Source: UBA2336 sp965227265 (GTDB taxonomy: Bacteria; Bacteroidota; Bacteroidia; Cytophagales; Cyclobacteriaceae). Taken from it: 64,000 nt of DNA. The notes under the pieces are model-generated. The model ran no database searches and had not been told where the DNA came from. It worked only from the letters and a program-made list of their open reading frames with translations. Shown here one piece after another: positions 1-8,254 of this stretch; position 1 is the stretch's first letter; each line of letters opens with the position of its first letter. Location: NCBI GenBank assembly GCA_965227265.1, contig OZ245738.1:496001-560000 (forward strand). The letters run 5' to 3'. The translations under genes and the position numbers were made by a program.

Positions 1-1
1 A

Positions 2-2788
2 TACGAAATTAACAGCATTGCCGGGTTTAGTCACATCCATGACTGGACGATGGGCGGAGTGTTGGTGATGCCAACAGTTGGAAAGGTTGAAACGCAACCG
101 GGAACAGAACGCAATCCTGATGGCGGTTACCGATCACGCATTCGGCATGAAACGGAAAAGGGCGAAGCTGGCTATTATTCCGTTATGCTGGATGATTCTA
201 ATATTAAAGCTGAGCTAACCACCACAACGCGAACCGGATTTCATCGCTATACATTTCCGCAAAGTGATTCAGCAAGAATTCTGGTTGACTTGTTAATTCC
301 GACCGAATATGGCTACGAGATTTCGTGGGCTGTCATTTCAAAAGTTTCGGATACCGAGATTGAAGGATTTGTGTATGAGCAATCGTTGCGAAAAGCAAAC
401 TACAATGAATACGTAGTGAATTTTGTAATGCGTTTCAGCAAACCGTTTGAATCTATGAATGGCTGGGTTCAGGAAGATATTTTCCGAAATACAAATCTTC
501 TCGGCAGTGGCTTTGAGCACCGCGACATAGGTGCGTTCCTGAATTTTAAAACAAAGGCCGGTGAACAGGTCATGGTTCAAACCGGAATTTCTTATGTAAG
601 CACGGCACAAGCCAGATTGAATCTGGAAACCGAATTGAATAGCTATAACTGGAATTTTGATCAGGTTGTAAAAGATAGCAAGGATGAATGGAATAAGCTT
701 CTTTCCACAATTGAAGTCCAAACAACGGATGAAACGCTGAAGACTAAGTTCTATACGAATATGTATCGCGCCTTTTCAGCTCGCTCAACTTATAATGATG
801 TGAATGGAAAATACATCGACATGTATGAAAAAGAACAAACCATGCGCGATGGTAAACCGATTTACGGCTCGGATGGATTTTGGATTACGTTTTGGAATTT
901 AAATCAACTCTGGTCACTAGCAACACCCGAGCTCGCGAATAATTGGGTAAACAGCATGCTGGAGATTTACAACAAAGGCGGCTGGCTTCCGCGCGGCCCA
1001 ACCGGCATTGAGTACTCCGGAATTATGGTTGCCTCGCATGAGATTTCACTTCTCACGAATGCGTATCACAAAGGCATCCGCAATTATGATGTAAATAAAA
1101 TGTATGAAGCTATCACCAAGATCCAACGCGAGCAGGGGAGAGCGCACGATGCTGGCGGTTATGTTGGTAATCATTTCTTGAACGATTATATCAAGTTGGG
1201 CTATGTCCCGGATGATGTTGGGCCGGTTTCAAATACGCTTGCGTATGCATACGATGATTGGACCGTAGCGCAAATGGCGCTCACGCTCGGAAAGCAAAAG
1301 GATTACAAAGAGTTTATGAAGCGTGCGTACAACTATCGCAATGTATTCGATTCATCCGTTGGTTTTATGCGCAGAAAAAATCGCGATGGCTCATGGGCAA
1401 AGTTTTCGCCATTCGGTGATGTTGCCTGGCTCGGACCAGGATTTGTTGAGGGCAATGCCTGGCAATACACATACTTCGTACCACACGACTTAAGCGGCCT
1501 AATTTCATTGATGGGTAAAGATGAATTCAATAATCGTTTGGAGAAAGGTTTTCAAGCTTCTGCCGAGCATCATTTCAACTCGGAGCATTTAGGCTCAAAC
1601 TCGTTAGAAGGCATGGGAATTTTACCGGTTAACCATGGGAATCAACCCAACATGCAGGCAGCATATTTGTTTAACTATTCACAAAAGCCGTGGCTGACAC
1701 AAAAGTGGGCGAATGAAATCATGGACAAATACTATGGCAACACGCCCATGGATGGTTGGTTAGGCGATGAAGATCAGGGGCAAATGGGTTCATGGTTTGT
1801 GATGAGCTCAATGGGGCTTTTCGAAATGGATGGCGGTGCCTCTATAAAACCGACCTACGAAATCGGTACCCCAAGATTTGAGAAGGTTACGATTAACCTC
1901 GATCCAAAGTATTATAAAGGCGGAAAATTTGTGATCGAAGCAAAGAATGTTTCCGACAAAAATATCTACATCCAATCCGCAACCTTGAACGGAAAAACGT
2001 TGAACAAACCATGGTTCTATCACGAAGAGCTGGTAAACGGAGGCTCACTGATTTTAAAAATGGGACCTAAGCCCAACATCAAGTGGGGATCATCCGCTGA
2101 AGCCGTTCCGCCTTCCATGAGCAGCCTTTTAACGAAAGCGCAGATCGATTCAATTCTCACCTACGACCGGTTCACAGAAGATTTGAATGAATGGAATAAA
2201 GCCATGAAAGCCTACTACTATCACCGGAAGGAACATTTCGAAACTTTACCCAATACACCTAATGAAATTATTTTCTTAGGAAACAGTATTACTGATGGCG
2301 CGGAGTGGGTTGAATTATTTGACGGAAATCCAAACATTAAGAATAGGGGCATAGGCGGTGATGATACGGATGGTGTTTTAGAAAGATTGAAAGAAGTCAC
2401 GGCCTCTAAGCCCGCCAAAGTTTTTGTAATGATCGGTACGAACGATCTGGCTTTTGGAAAAACGGTTGATCATATCGCTGAAAATCATAAAAAAATAATC
2501 AGTCAGATTAAAGCTGATTCGCCTGACACAAAGATTTACATGCAATCCGTATTGCCGGTAGATGATGCCATTCATTACACGCGACCGAATCCAAGCATGC
2601 TGGAAATCAATAAAAGGTTAAAAGCATATTGTGAAGAGAATGGAGTTGTTTACATAGACCTGGTTCCAACGTTCAGCGATGAAAAAGGAAAGCTCAGTAA
2701 GAAATACAGTATCGATGGTCTGCACCTGAATGGCACAGGATATTTAAAATGGGTTGAAGTGATTAGAAAATTTGTGGACGAGAAATGA
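2..2788 (+). CDS. GH92 alpha-mannosidase with C-terminal SGNH hydrolase domain (5' end missing)
   Basis: The reading frame is open from base 2, so the gene begins upstream of the window; the ATG at 50 is internal. Residue numbers below count from that ATG. The first part matches glycoside hydrolase family 92: a SHIH motif just before residue 1, GYYSV near 42, TGFHRYTF near 62, and a GDEDQGQMGSW block near residue 575, like the conserved NDDxGxMSAWY block of the family. These enzymes are calcium-dependent exo-acting alpha-mannosidases, usually periplasmic or outer-membrane in Bacteroidota. The last ~180 residues form an SGNH/GDSL esterase domain: GNSITDG with Ser746, GTND at 796-799, and DGLH at 889-892 carrying the Asp/His pair. 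The fusion could remove both mannose and an acyl group from one glycan; that is inference. The stop overlaps the next start (ATGA), so translation is probably coupled. Confidence 0.9.
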   Translation, partial: YEINSIAGFSHIHDWTMGGVLVMPTVGKVETQPGTERNPDGGYRSRIRHETEKGEAGYYSVMLDDSNIKAELTTTTRTGFHRYTFPQSDSARILVDLLIPTEYGYEISWAVISKVSDTEIEGFVYEQSLRKANYNEYVVNFVMRFSKPFESMNGWVQEDIFRNTNLLGSGFEHRDIGAFLNFKTKAGEQVMVQTGISYVSTAQARLNLETELNSYNWNFDQVVKDSKDEWNKLLSTIEVQTTDETLKTKFYTNMYRAFSARSTYNDVNGKYIDMYEKEQTMRDGKPIYGSDGFWITFWNLNQLWSLATPELANNWVNSMLEIYNKGGWLPRGPTGIEYSGIMVASHEISLLTNAYHKGIRNYDVNKMYEAITKIQREQGRAHDAGGYVGNHFLNDYIKLGYVPDDVGPVSNTLAYAYDDWTVAQMALTLGKQKDYKEFMKRAYNYRNVFDSSVGFMRRKNRDGSWAKFSPFGDVAWLGPGFVEGNAWQYTYFVPHDLSGLISLMGKDEFNNRLEKGFQASAEHHFNSEHLGSNSLEGMGILPVNHGNQPNMQAAYLFNYSQKPWLTQKWANEIMDKYYGNTPMDGWLGDEDQGQMGSWFVMSSMGLFEMDGGASIKPTYEIGTPRFEKVTINLDPKYYKGGKFVIEAKNVSDKNIYIQSATLNGKTLNKPWFYHEELVNGGSLILKMGPKPNIKWGSSAEAVPPSMSSLLTKAQIDSILTYDRFTEDLNEWNKAMKAYYYHRKEHFETLPNTPNEIIFLGNSITDGAEWVELFDGNPNIKNRGIGGDDTDGVLERLKEVTASKPAKVFVMIGTNDLAFGKTVDHIAENHKKIISQIKADSPDTKIYMQSVLPVDDAIHYTRPNPSMLEINKRLKAYCEENGVVYIDLVPTFSDEKGKLSKKYSIDGLHLNGTGYLKWVEVIRKFVDEK

Positions 2789-3885
2789 AAACTACCAACG
2801 TTATCCTGCTGGGCCTATGCCTTTTAATCTTTTCCTGTAGTGAGGACGAGAAACCGAAGCCGATCATAGAAGAACCTGAACCCGAACCCGTTGTTTGCGA
2901 ACAAAGCGTTTGCTGGGACGCAAGTGTCTACGTTTGTCGCGATGAAAAATACATCGACCTGTTTACACGCAGCGAGGGTTGGACCGGAGGTGATGCAACT
3001 TATTCTGTAGAGCTTAAAAACGGTAAAACACTTTGGATGTTTGGTGATACATTTATTGACCAGATCAGTGAAGATCGTTCACGACCTTCTTTTAAGCTAA
3101 TTAACAATTCACTTGTACTCCAAAACGGTTCTGAGATGACAACCTATCATGGCGGAACTTCTGTTAACCCTGCAGCTTTTGCAAAGCCACCCGAAACCGG
3201 TAACTGGTATTGGCCGGGCGATGCAACCGTAGCGAATGGAAAGCTCTATCTTTTTATGCATGGGTTCGGCACAGGTGGTGGTGGAGCCTGGGATTTCTTC
3301 CGAACATCAGTTGATTTGTTAACGATCAATCCGGCAACGCTGGCGATTGAAAGCAATGATCGGCTGTTTGATGATCCGGTTATCTCGTGGGGCGCAGCCA
3401 TTATGGAGGATACGGATTACACATATGTATATGGAGTTCATTCAGAAGACGGTAACAAGGATTTATATATAGCCCGAACGAATGCCGACTTATCGAATGA
3501 TTGGGAATATTTTACCGGCACAGATTGGGATACCGACCCGCTTACGGCTGACGTTATTTTTGAAGATGTATCCGAACAGTTCGCAGTCTTCAAAGACGCA
3601 GATGTGTATTATCTGCTGACACAAGACAATTTGTTCGGAAAGAAGATTTACTTGTACACAGCGGATGCTCCACAGGGTTCATTCACGGAAGGCAAAGTTG
3701 TATATTGCACACCGGAAACTGGCGGAAATATTTTTACCTACAATGCTTTTGCGCATCCGCATGTGTATCAGGATTCTCTCTTAGTATCCTACAACGTAAA
3801 CAGTTTCGATTATACTGACATCCTCGACAATGCAGACAACTATCGTCCGTTCTTCGTAAGAATAGGAGGGTGGCGAAAAAATTAA
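2785..3885 (+). CDS. Secreted lipoprotein, beta-propeller-like (DUF4185/DUF5005-type)
   Basis: 366 residues. The N-terminus is a lipoprotein signal ending in the lipobox LIFSC, followed by an acidic/proline linker (EEPEPEPV). The body has repeated Trp/Gly/Asp-rich strands (WMFGDTFID, YWPGDAT, WDFFRTSVD, PHVYQDSLLVSYN) of the kind found in five-bladed beta-propellers related to GH43 and to the DUF4185/DUF5005 families; the exact Pfam assignment is from memory. Four bases overlap the GH92-SGNH gene, so the two are in one operon. It resembles the next gene: both have a GW..GD/AD strand, an INNS motif, YNA.AHP, and a YRP motif at the end. Function unknown; a surface carbohydrate-binding or hydrolytic role fits the context. 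Confidence 0.75.
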   Translation: MKTTNVILLGLCLLIFSCSEDEKPKPIIEEPEPEPVVCEQSVCWDASVYVCRDEKYIDLFTRSEGWTGGDATYSVELKNGKTLWMFGDTFIDQISEDRSRPSFKLINNSLVLQNGSEMTTYHGGTSVNPAAFAKPPETGNWYWPGDATVANGKLYLFMHGFGTGGGGAWDFFRTSVDLLTINPATLAIESNDRLFDDPVISWGAAIMEDTDYTYVYGVHSEDGNKDLYIARTNADLSNDWEYFTGTDWDTDPLTADVIFEDVSEQFAVFKDADVYYLLTQDNLFGKKIYLYTADAPQGSFTEGKVVYCTPETGGNIFTYNAFAHPHVYQDSLLVSYNVNSFDYTDILDNADNYRPFFVRIGGWRKN

Positions 3886-3889
3886 CGCT

Positions 3890-5086
3890 ATGAGAATTAA
3901 AATGAAATCTGTTGCTTTTTCTATCATCCTGATAACATTGTGCTTTAATGCGTCTGCACAAAAAAAATCAACACAGAAGTTGCGGAACGACACCCTCGTA
4001 AATTTAAAAACAACAGCAGCTCCAGAGTGGACGGATATCTTTTACCGAAACAATGGCTGGTTTGGGGCAGACGGAATTTTTGAGATGACATTAAGCGGCA
4101 AAGAGACAATAGGAGCGGGAGCAAAAGATTCTGTGCTCATGTACTTCTCCGATACCATGACCGGTAAAGTTTCCGGTAACGCGGTTGAAGATTTCAAAAT
4201 GATTAATAACTCGTTTGCCTGGGTTACCGGTTTAAATCCTTCTTTGCAGACTGTTAACATTTTTTACAAACAGGATAAAGCCGGTAAGCCTTTGAATTAT
4301 GTCGAGCCCAACACACCGAACACACAGTCCGGAGACTACTATTGGTTTGGTGACGGATTTGTAAATCAGGAAGACAATAACTCCATTAATATTTTCGGCT
4401 ATCGTACCTTCGATAAAAGCAAAGCTTCCTGGGATTTTGAAGTTCGCGGAGTCACATTAATAACCATTCCTGCAGGCAAATCAATTGAGCATCAGACTCA
4501 AATTGATCTTCCACTCCTCCTGAATAAAGAGGGTTTAGGCAAGGGGACTTTTGGAGCCGGAATTTATGTAAACACAAAAGCTGCCGGAGCGCCCAGTCCG
4601 GATGGCTATCTCTATATATATGGAGTGCTTGACCCGAATAAGCAATTAGTGGTAGCTCGTGTAAAGCCTAAAGAGATTAAAACAATAACTCAGTGGAGGT
4701 TTTGGAACGGCACTTCCTGGGATGAGAAAATTGAAAATGTTAAACCTGTTACAGATCGAGTATCCAATGAGTTAAGCTTAACTCCTCTGAAAGATGGCAG
4801 ATATTTACTTGTCTTTCAAGCCGATGGAATTGGTAATCATACAGCCGTAAGAATTGGTAGCTCCCCTATAGGGCCTTTTGGTCCATTGCAAAATATTTGG
4901 AGCGTTCCTGAACTTACAGAACCACCCGGCATCATTCCTTATAATGCAAAAGCGCACCCTGTTCTTTCTTCCGGAAATCGATTACTAATCAGTTACAACA
5001 CAATTTCTGCTGACTACTTTAATGATATTCTAAAATATCCGCACATGTACCGGCCGCGCTTTTTCTGGCTGGAGATCAAAGATTAG
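3890..5086 (+). CDS. Secreted beta-propeller-like protein, paralogue of the preceding gene
   Basis: 398 residues with a Sec signal peptide ending ASAQ and no lipobox cysteine, so it is probably periplasmic. An alternative start at 3902 shortens the signal by four residues. Shared landmarks with the preceding lipoprotein are NNGWFGADG near the N-terminus, FKMINNSF, a long middle with WDFEVRG and YIYGVLDPN, and a C-terminal YNAKAHP...LLISYN...YRPRFF block. The gap from the previous stop is 4 bases, so the three genes at the left edge form one transcription unit. I recognise no catalytic signature. The fold call (five-bladed propeller, DUF4185/DUF5005-like) is inference from strand spacing and from the neighbour. 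Confidence 0.7.
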   Translation: MRIKMKSVAFSIILITLCFNASAQKKSTQKLRNDTLVNLKTTAAPEWTDIFYRNNGWFGADGIFEMTLSGKETIGAGAKDSVLMYFSDTMTGKVSGNAVEDFKMINNSFAWVTGLNPSLQTVNIFYKQDKAGKPLNYVEPNTPNTQSGDYYWFGDGFVNQEDNNSINIFGYRTFDKSKASWDFEVRGVTLITIPAGKSIEHQTQIDLPLLLNKEGLGKGTFGAGIYVNTKAAGAPSPDGYLYIYGVLDPNKQLVVARVKPKEIKTITQWRFWNGTSWDEKIENVKPVTDRVSNELSLTPLKDGRYLLVFQADGIGNHTAVRIGSSPIGPFGPLQNIWSVPELTEPPGIIPYNAKAHPVLSSGNRLLISYNTISADYFNDILKYPHMYRPRFFWLEIKD

Positions 5087-5147
5087 TCAAAATCGTTTAG
5101 CATATAAACTGAAATCTTAGTTCATTTTAGCTTATGAATTTAAATCT

Positions 5148-6230
5148 CTATGACTTGGTTGTCTTTTTCTTTTTCGTGTCGCTGGATTGATCAGAGAGTA
5201 AAATAGCCCATGGCTTGGTGTCTTCGATTTTCTCAAAGATAATTTTCATCACTGCCAACCCGGGAATGGCCAGGAACATTCCGGGTACACCACATATTGC
5301 TCCGCCAATGAGAATTCCGACAATCGTAACCAGTGCGTTTATTTTCACTTTGTTACCCACAATCAGCGGCATGCCAAAGTTATTATCGAGAAATTGAACT
5401 ACCGCTAGAATTGCTCCAACCCAGATAGCATCTGTTGGTGTATCCGAGCTTATCAGTGTAATGAGCACACAAATTACGTTTGCGATAAGAATTCCGATAT
5501 ACGGAATGTTGTTAAGCAATGCCGCAAGCAATGCCAGGAATACCGCATACTTGATTCCCAAAATCAGGAAACCGGCAACATTCAGTGCAAACACGAGCAC
5601 AGTTTCAATAAAAAGTCCTAACACATAAGCACGTGCAACCATAGTTGAATCATACAAAATTCCTTCAACCTTCTTCTCACTGCTATCCTTAAAGCATTGT
5701 ACAAGAAAAGTTTTTATGGTCTCCTTATAAAATAAAACCAGAAAAGTATAGATCGGAACTAGAACAGCAAATGTGAGAAAGCCGGTTAATGACTGGAAGG
5801 TTGCGCCAACAACTTTCGGAGCTGCAGTCTCGAGTTTTTTCATTCCATCATTGATGTAACCGCTTTGTTTACTAACTGGAATATTGAACTGTTCGTCCAC
5901 CCAAACTTGAAGCGTTGAGGCAAATTCGGTAAAGCGAGTCTTCAGCGTATCAGAGTCATCGAAAAAATGAATGATCTGCTTGGACAATAAATACATTATT
6001 GCTGCACCTACTACAATAGAGGCAGCCAAAGGAAGGATGATCGCGATGGGCTTTGGAAATTTGTGATTGGCCAAAAAATTAACAACAGGTAGCAACAAAG
6101 TTGCCAGCAGAATTGCAAACAGCACAGGTAATATAACATCGCTGCCCACATAAAGGGCGGCAATAATTAATCCTATCGAAATAAGGTTAAAACTGAGTTT
6201 TTCGTAAAACGGTTTTTTGGCAGTCTCCAT
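5148..6230 (-). CDS. AI-2E family transporter (PerM/TqsA-type permease)
   Basis: 360 residues, close to the usual family length. Hydrophobic segments lie near residues 15-60 (two helices), 65-90, 150-175, 205-235, 235-265 and 275-335, the last being a long hydrophobic run typical of the family. The soluble insertion around residues 95-150 also fits, and a basic KKKKTTKS tail ends the protein. Members are inner-membrane permeases; some export autoinducer-2, others act in sodium/proton exchange or have no known substrate, so the substrate is not assigned. It is convergent with the beta-propeller gene (61-base gap) and divergent from galK. I find no clear terminator in the 61-base gap. Confidence 0.85.
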   Translation of the reverse strand: METAKKPFYEKLSFNLISIGLIIAALYVGSDVILPVLFAILLATLLLPVVNFLANHKFPKPIAIILPLAASIVVGAAIMYLLSKQIIHFFDDSDTLKTRFTEFASTLQVWVDEQFNIPVSKQSGYINDGMKKLETAAPKVVGATFQSLTGFLTFAVLVPIYTFLVLFYKETIKTFLVQCFKDSSEKKVEGILYDSTMVARAYVLGLFIETVLVFALNVAGFLILGIKYAVFLALLAALLNNIPYIGILIANVICVLITLISSDTPTDAIWVGAILAVVQFLDNNFGMPLIVGNKVKINALVTIVGILIGGAICGVPGMFLAIPGLAVMKIIFEKIEDTKPWAILLSDQSSDTKKKKTTKS

Positions 6231-6455
6231 AATGGTGATTTTAGTTCAAGCTACTCATTATATACATAGTATTACAAAGCATATGCGGTATAAACAGGTT
6301 TTGCAGTAAATTGTTTGAAATCTTGGGAATTAAAAATCTATCCCCGGAATTAATGGAAAAGTATCACGGTATTGTAATATTGAATTTGTGAAAGGTATTG
6401 TTTCCGTTAATAATTTTACGCAAAGAACCGAACCCGACAAAAGAAAAGAATTGTA

Positions 6456-7625
6456 ATGCAGTTTAGTCATCATGATATAGTTCAAAAATTCCGGGAACGG
6501 TATAACAGTGAACCCTTTGTTGTTCGCGCGCCAGGAAGGATCAACCTGATTGGTGAACATACAGACTATAACGATGGCTTTGTAATGCCCGCAGCGATTG
6601 ATTACGGAACATTCTTCGCACTATCGCCTGCTACAGATGGCCGGACTGAAATTTTTGCAGTGAAGTACAACGAGTTGTTTGGGGTTGATCTGGATCAGGA
6701 AATGACTCCTGTGCAAAATCCTGTGTGGGTAAATTACTTGCTTGGTGTTATTCATCAGCTTAAACAGCAGGGTCACATATTGAAGCCATTCAAGTGTGTG
6801 TTTGGTGGTAACATTCCCATTGGCTCCGGACTTTCATCTTCGGCCTCGCTGGAGTGTGGTTTTGCTTTTGCGCTGAATGAACTAAATAACTTATCCATCG
6901 ACAAACAGACGCTGATCATGATGGCGCAATGGTCGGAACATAATTTTGTAGGGGTGAAGTGTGGCATCATGGATCAGTTCGCCAGCATGATGGGCCGTGC
7001 AGGAAATGTGATTCTTTTGGATTGCCGGTCGCTTGAATATTCCTATTCTCCACTCAAACTTTCCGGTTATTCATTGGTCCTTTGCGATACTAAAATAAAA
7101 CACGCATTGGTCGATTCAGAATATAACACCAGACGCCAGGAGTGTGAACATGGTTTACAGCTTTTAAAAAAGTACTATCCTGCCATCACAACCCTGCGCG
7201 ATGTGAATGAATCTATGCTACGGGCACATGAGCAAGAGTTCAACACCAAGGAATTTAACCGATGCTTATATGTTGTACAAGAAATTGAACGCGTGCAGGC
7301 AGCCAATCTTGATTTGCAGTTTGATAACCTCAAAGCGTTTGGCGAAAAAATGTTTGAAACGCATAAGGGTCTTTCAGAACTCTATGAAGTAAGTTGTCCG
7401 GAGCTCGACTTTTTTGTAACACTTGCTCGCGAACATGCAGGAGTAATCGGCTCACGCATGATGGGCGGTGGCTTTGGAGGCTGCACGATTAATATCGTGA
7501 AAACTGAAGCTCAGGAAGATTTCTTATCAACACTCAGCGCATCATATCGCACGGCTTTTGATCGTGATGTTGATGTTTATCGCGTAAGGCTTGAAGATGG
7601 CGTAAGTATACTTCAATCACCATAG
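6456..7625 (+). CDS. galK: Galactokinase
   Basis: 389 residues, normal for GalK, which phosphorylates galactose to galactose-1-phosphate in the Leloir pathway (cytoplasm). Visible signatures are the galactokinase motif GRINLIGEHTDYNDG from about residue 27, the GHMP kinase ATP-binding motif PIGSGLSSSASLE near 121-133, and the C-terminal motif MMGGGFGGCTIN near 333. The start fits, since family proteins begin about 20-25 residues before the galactokinase motif. It stands alone; no galT, galE or galactose mutarotase gene lies in the window. The 225-base upstream gap is shared with the divergent AI-2E permease gene. Possible imperfect -7 boxes (TAATATTG, TAATTTTA) are too weak to call. Confidence 0.96.
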   Translation: MQFSHHDIVQKFRERYNSEPFVVRAPGRINLIGEHTDYNDGFVMPAAIDYGTFFALSPATDGRTEIFAVKYNELFGVDLDQEMTPVQNPVWVNYLLGVIHQLKQQGHILKPFKCVFGGNIPIGSGLSSSASLECGFAFALNELNNLSIDKQTLIMMAQWSEHNFVGVKCGIMDQFASMMGRAGNVILLDCRSLEYSYSPLKLSGYSLVLCDTKIKHALVDSEYNTRRQECEHGLQLLKKYYPAITTLRDVNESMLRAHEQEFNTKEFNRCLYVVQEIERVQAANLDLQFDNLKAFGEKMFETHKGLSELYEVSCPELDFFVTLAREHAGVIGSRMMGGGFGGCTINIVKTEAQEDFLSTLSASYRTAFDRDVDVYRVRLEDGVSILQSP

Positions 7626-7700
7626 CAACAACATTTAACTAAATAATTTCCTGCAATTATTAACGTTCTATAATTTTAAGATGAATAAATTTTTAGTATC

Positions 7701-7994
7701 ATGATCATTCGCATTGTTCGCATGCATTTTACAGAAGCGGGCGTTGAAGAGTTTTTACAAATCTTTAACGACAATAAAATTGCCATCCGCAACTTTCCCG
7801 GTTGTACGCACTTGCAATTATTGAAAGATGTGGATGATGCCACGGTTTATACGACATTGAGCCATTGGAGAGGGCCAGACGACTTGGAGCGATACCGGAA
7901 ATCAGAGCTTTTTGGGAGTGTCTGGGGCAGGGTGAAGACCCTTTTTGCAGAACGCACACAGGCCTTCTCCTTACAGAAATTTATCGAACTGTAA
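7701..7994 (+). CDS. Small ABM-domain protein (antibiotic biosynthesis monooxygenase-like)
   Basis: 97 residues, one dimeric alpha/beta-barrel ABM domain: an N-terminal strand (IIRIVRMHF), a helix with EEFLQIFNDNK, the FPGCTHLQLL strand, YTTLSHW, and the helix LERYRKSELF. This family includes small haem- or quinone-degrading monooxygenases and many proteins of unknown substrate, so the activity is left open. The gap from galK is 75 bases, so co-transcription is possible but not shown. Length and domain coverage agree with a complete protein. Confidence 0.8.
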   Translation: MIIRIVRMHFTEAGVEEFLQIFNDNKIAIRNFPGCTHLQLLKDVDDATVYTTLSHWRGPDDLERYRKSELFGSVWGRVKTLFAERTQAFSLQKFIEL

Positions 7995-8088
7995 ATTGTT
8001 CAAAACTTAAAGTTTGCCCATATTTGCAGCCCGTCCGAGAGATTTCATCCGGAAGGGCGATCAGCAAAGTCCGCTGGTTGATTAAGAT

Positions 8089-8170
8089 GCCTTAGTGGCG
8101 GAACTGGTAGACGCGCACGACTCAAAATCGTGTACCGTAAGGTGTGCCGGTTCGATTCCGGCCTGAGGTA
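8089..8170 (+). tRNA. tRNA-Leu (anticodon CAA)
   Basis: Folded by eye as a class II tRNA. Acceptor 8089-8095 pairs with 8163-8169 (first pair G-U) and A8170 is the discriminator, as expected for Leu. The anticodon stem CACGA/TCGTG encloses the loop CTCAAAA with anticodon CAA at 8123-8125, reading UUG. A 13-base variable arm (8133-8145) contains ACC/GGT. The T arm is GCCGG-TTCGATT-CCGGC (8146-8162). CCA is not encoded. A weak promoter candidate is TTG at 7996 followed by CATATTTG at 8019. A terminator follows directly. Confidence 0.97.
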
Positions 8171-8177
8171 CAAACTG

Positions 8178-8210
8178 AAAACCAAGCACTTAAGAGTGCT
8201 TGGTTTTTTT
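8178..8210 (+). terminator. Rho-independent terminator after tRNA-Leu
   Basis: An exact 11-bp stem (AACCAAGCACT at 8180-8190 with AGTGCTTGGTT at 8195-8205) closes a TAAG tetraloop and is followed by a run of T to 8210. Extra A-T pairs lengthen the stem. It begins 8 bases after the tRNA and so sets the 3' end of its precursor. Confidence 0.93.
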
Positions 8211-8254
8211 AAGATCAATCCACTCGAAATTACACACAGCGGACGCAAGCTCCC

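Noticed and set aside
338..721. 127-codon open frame antisense to the GH92 gene
   Set aside because: Overlaps a clear conserved domain on the other strand and shows no family motif.
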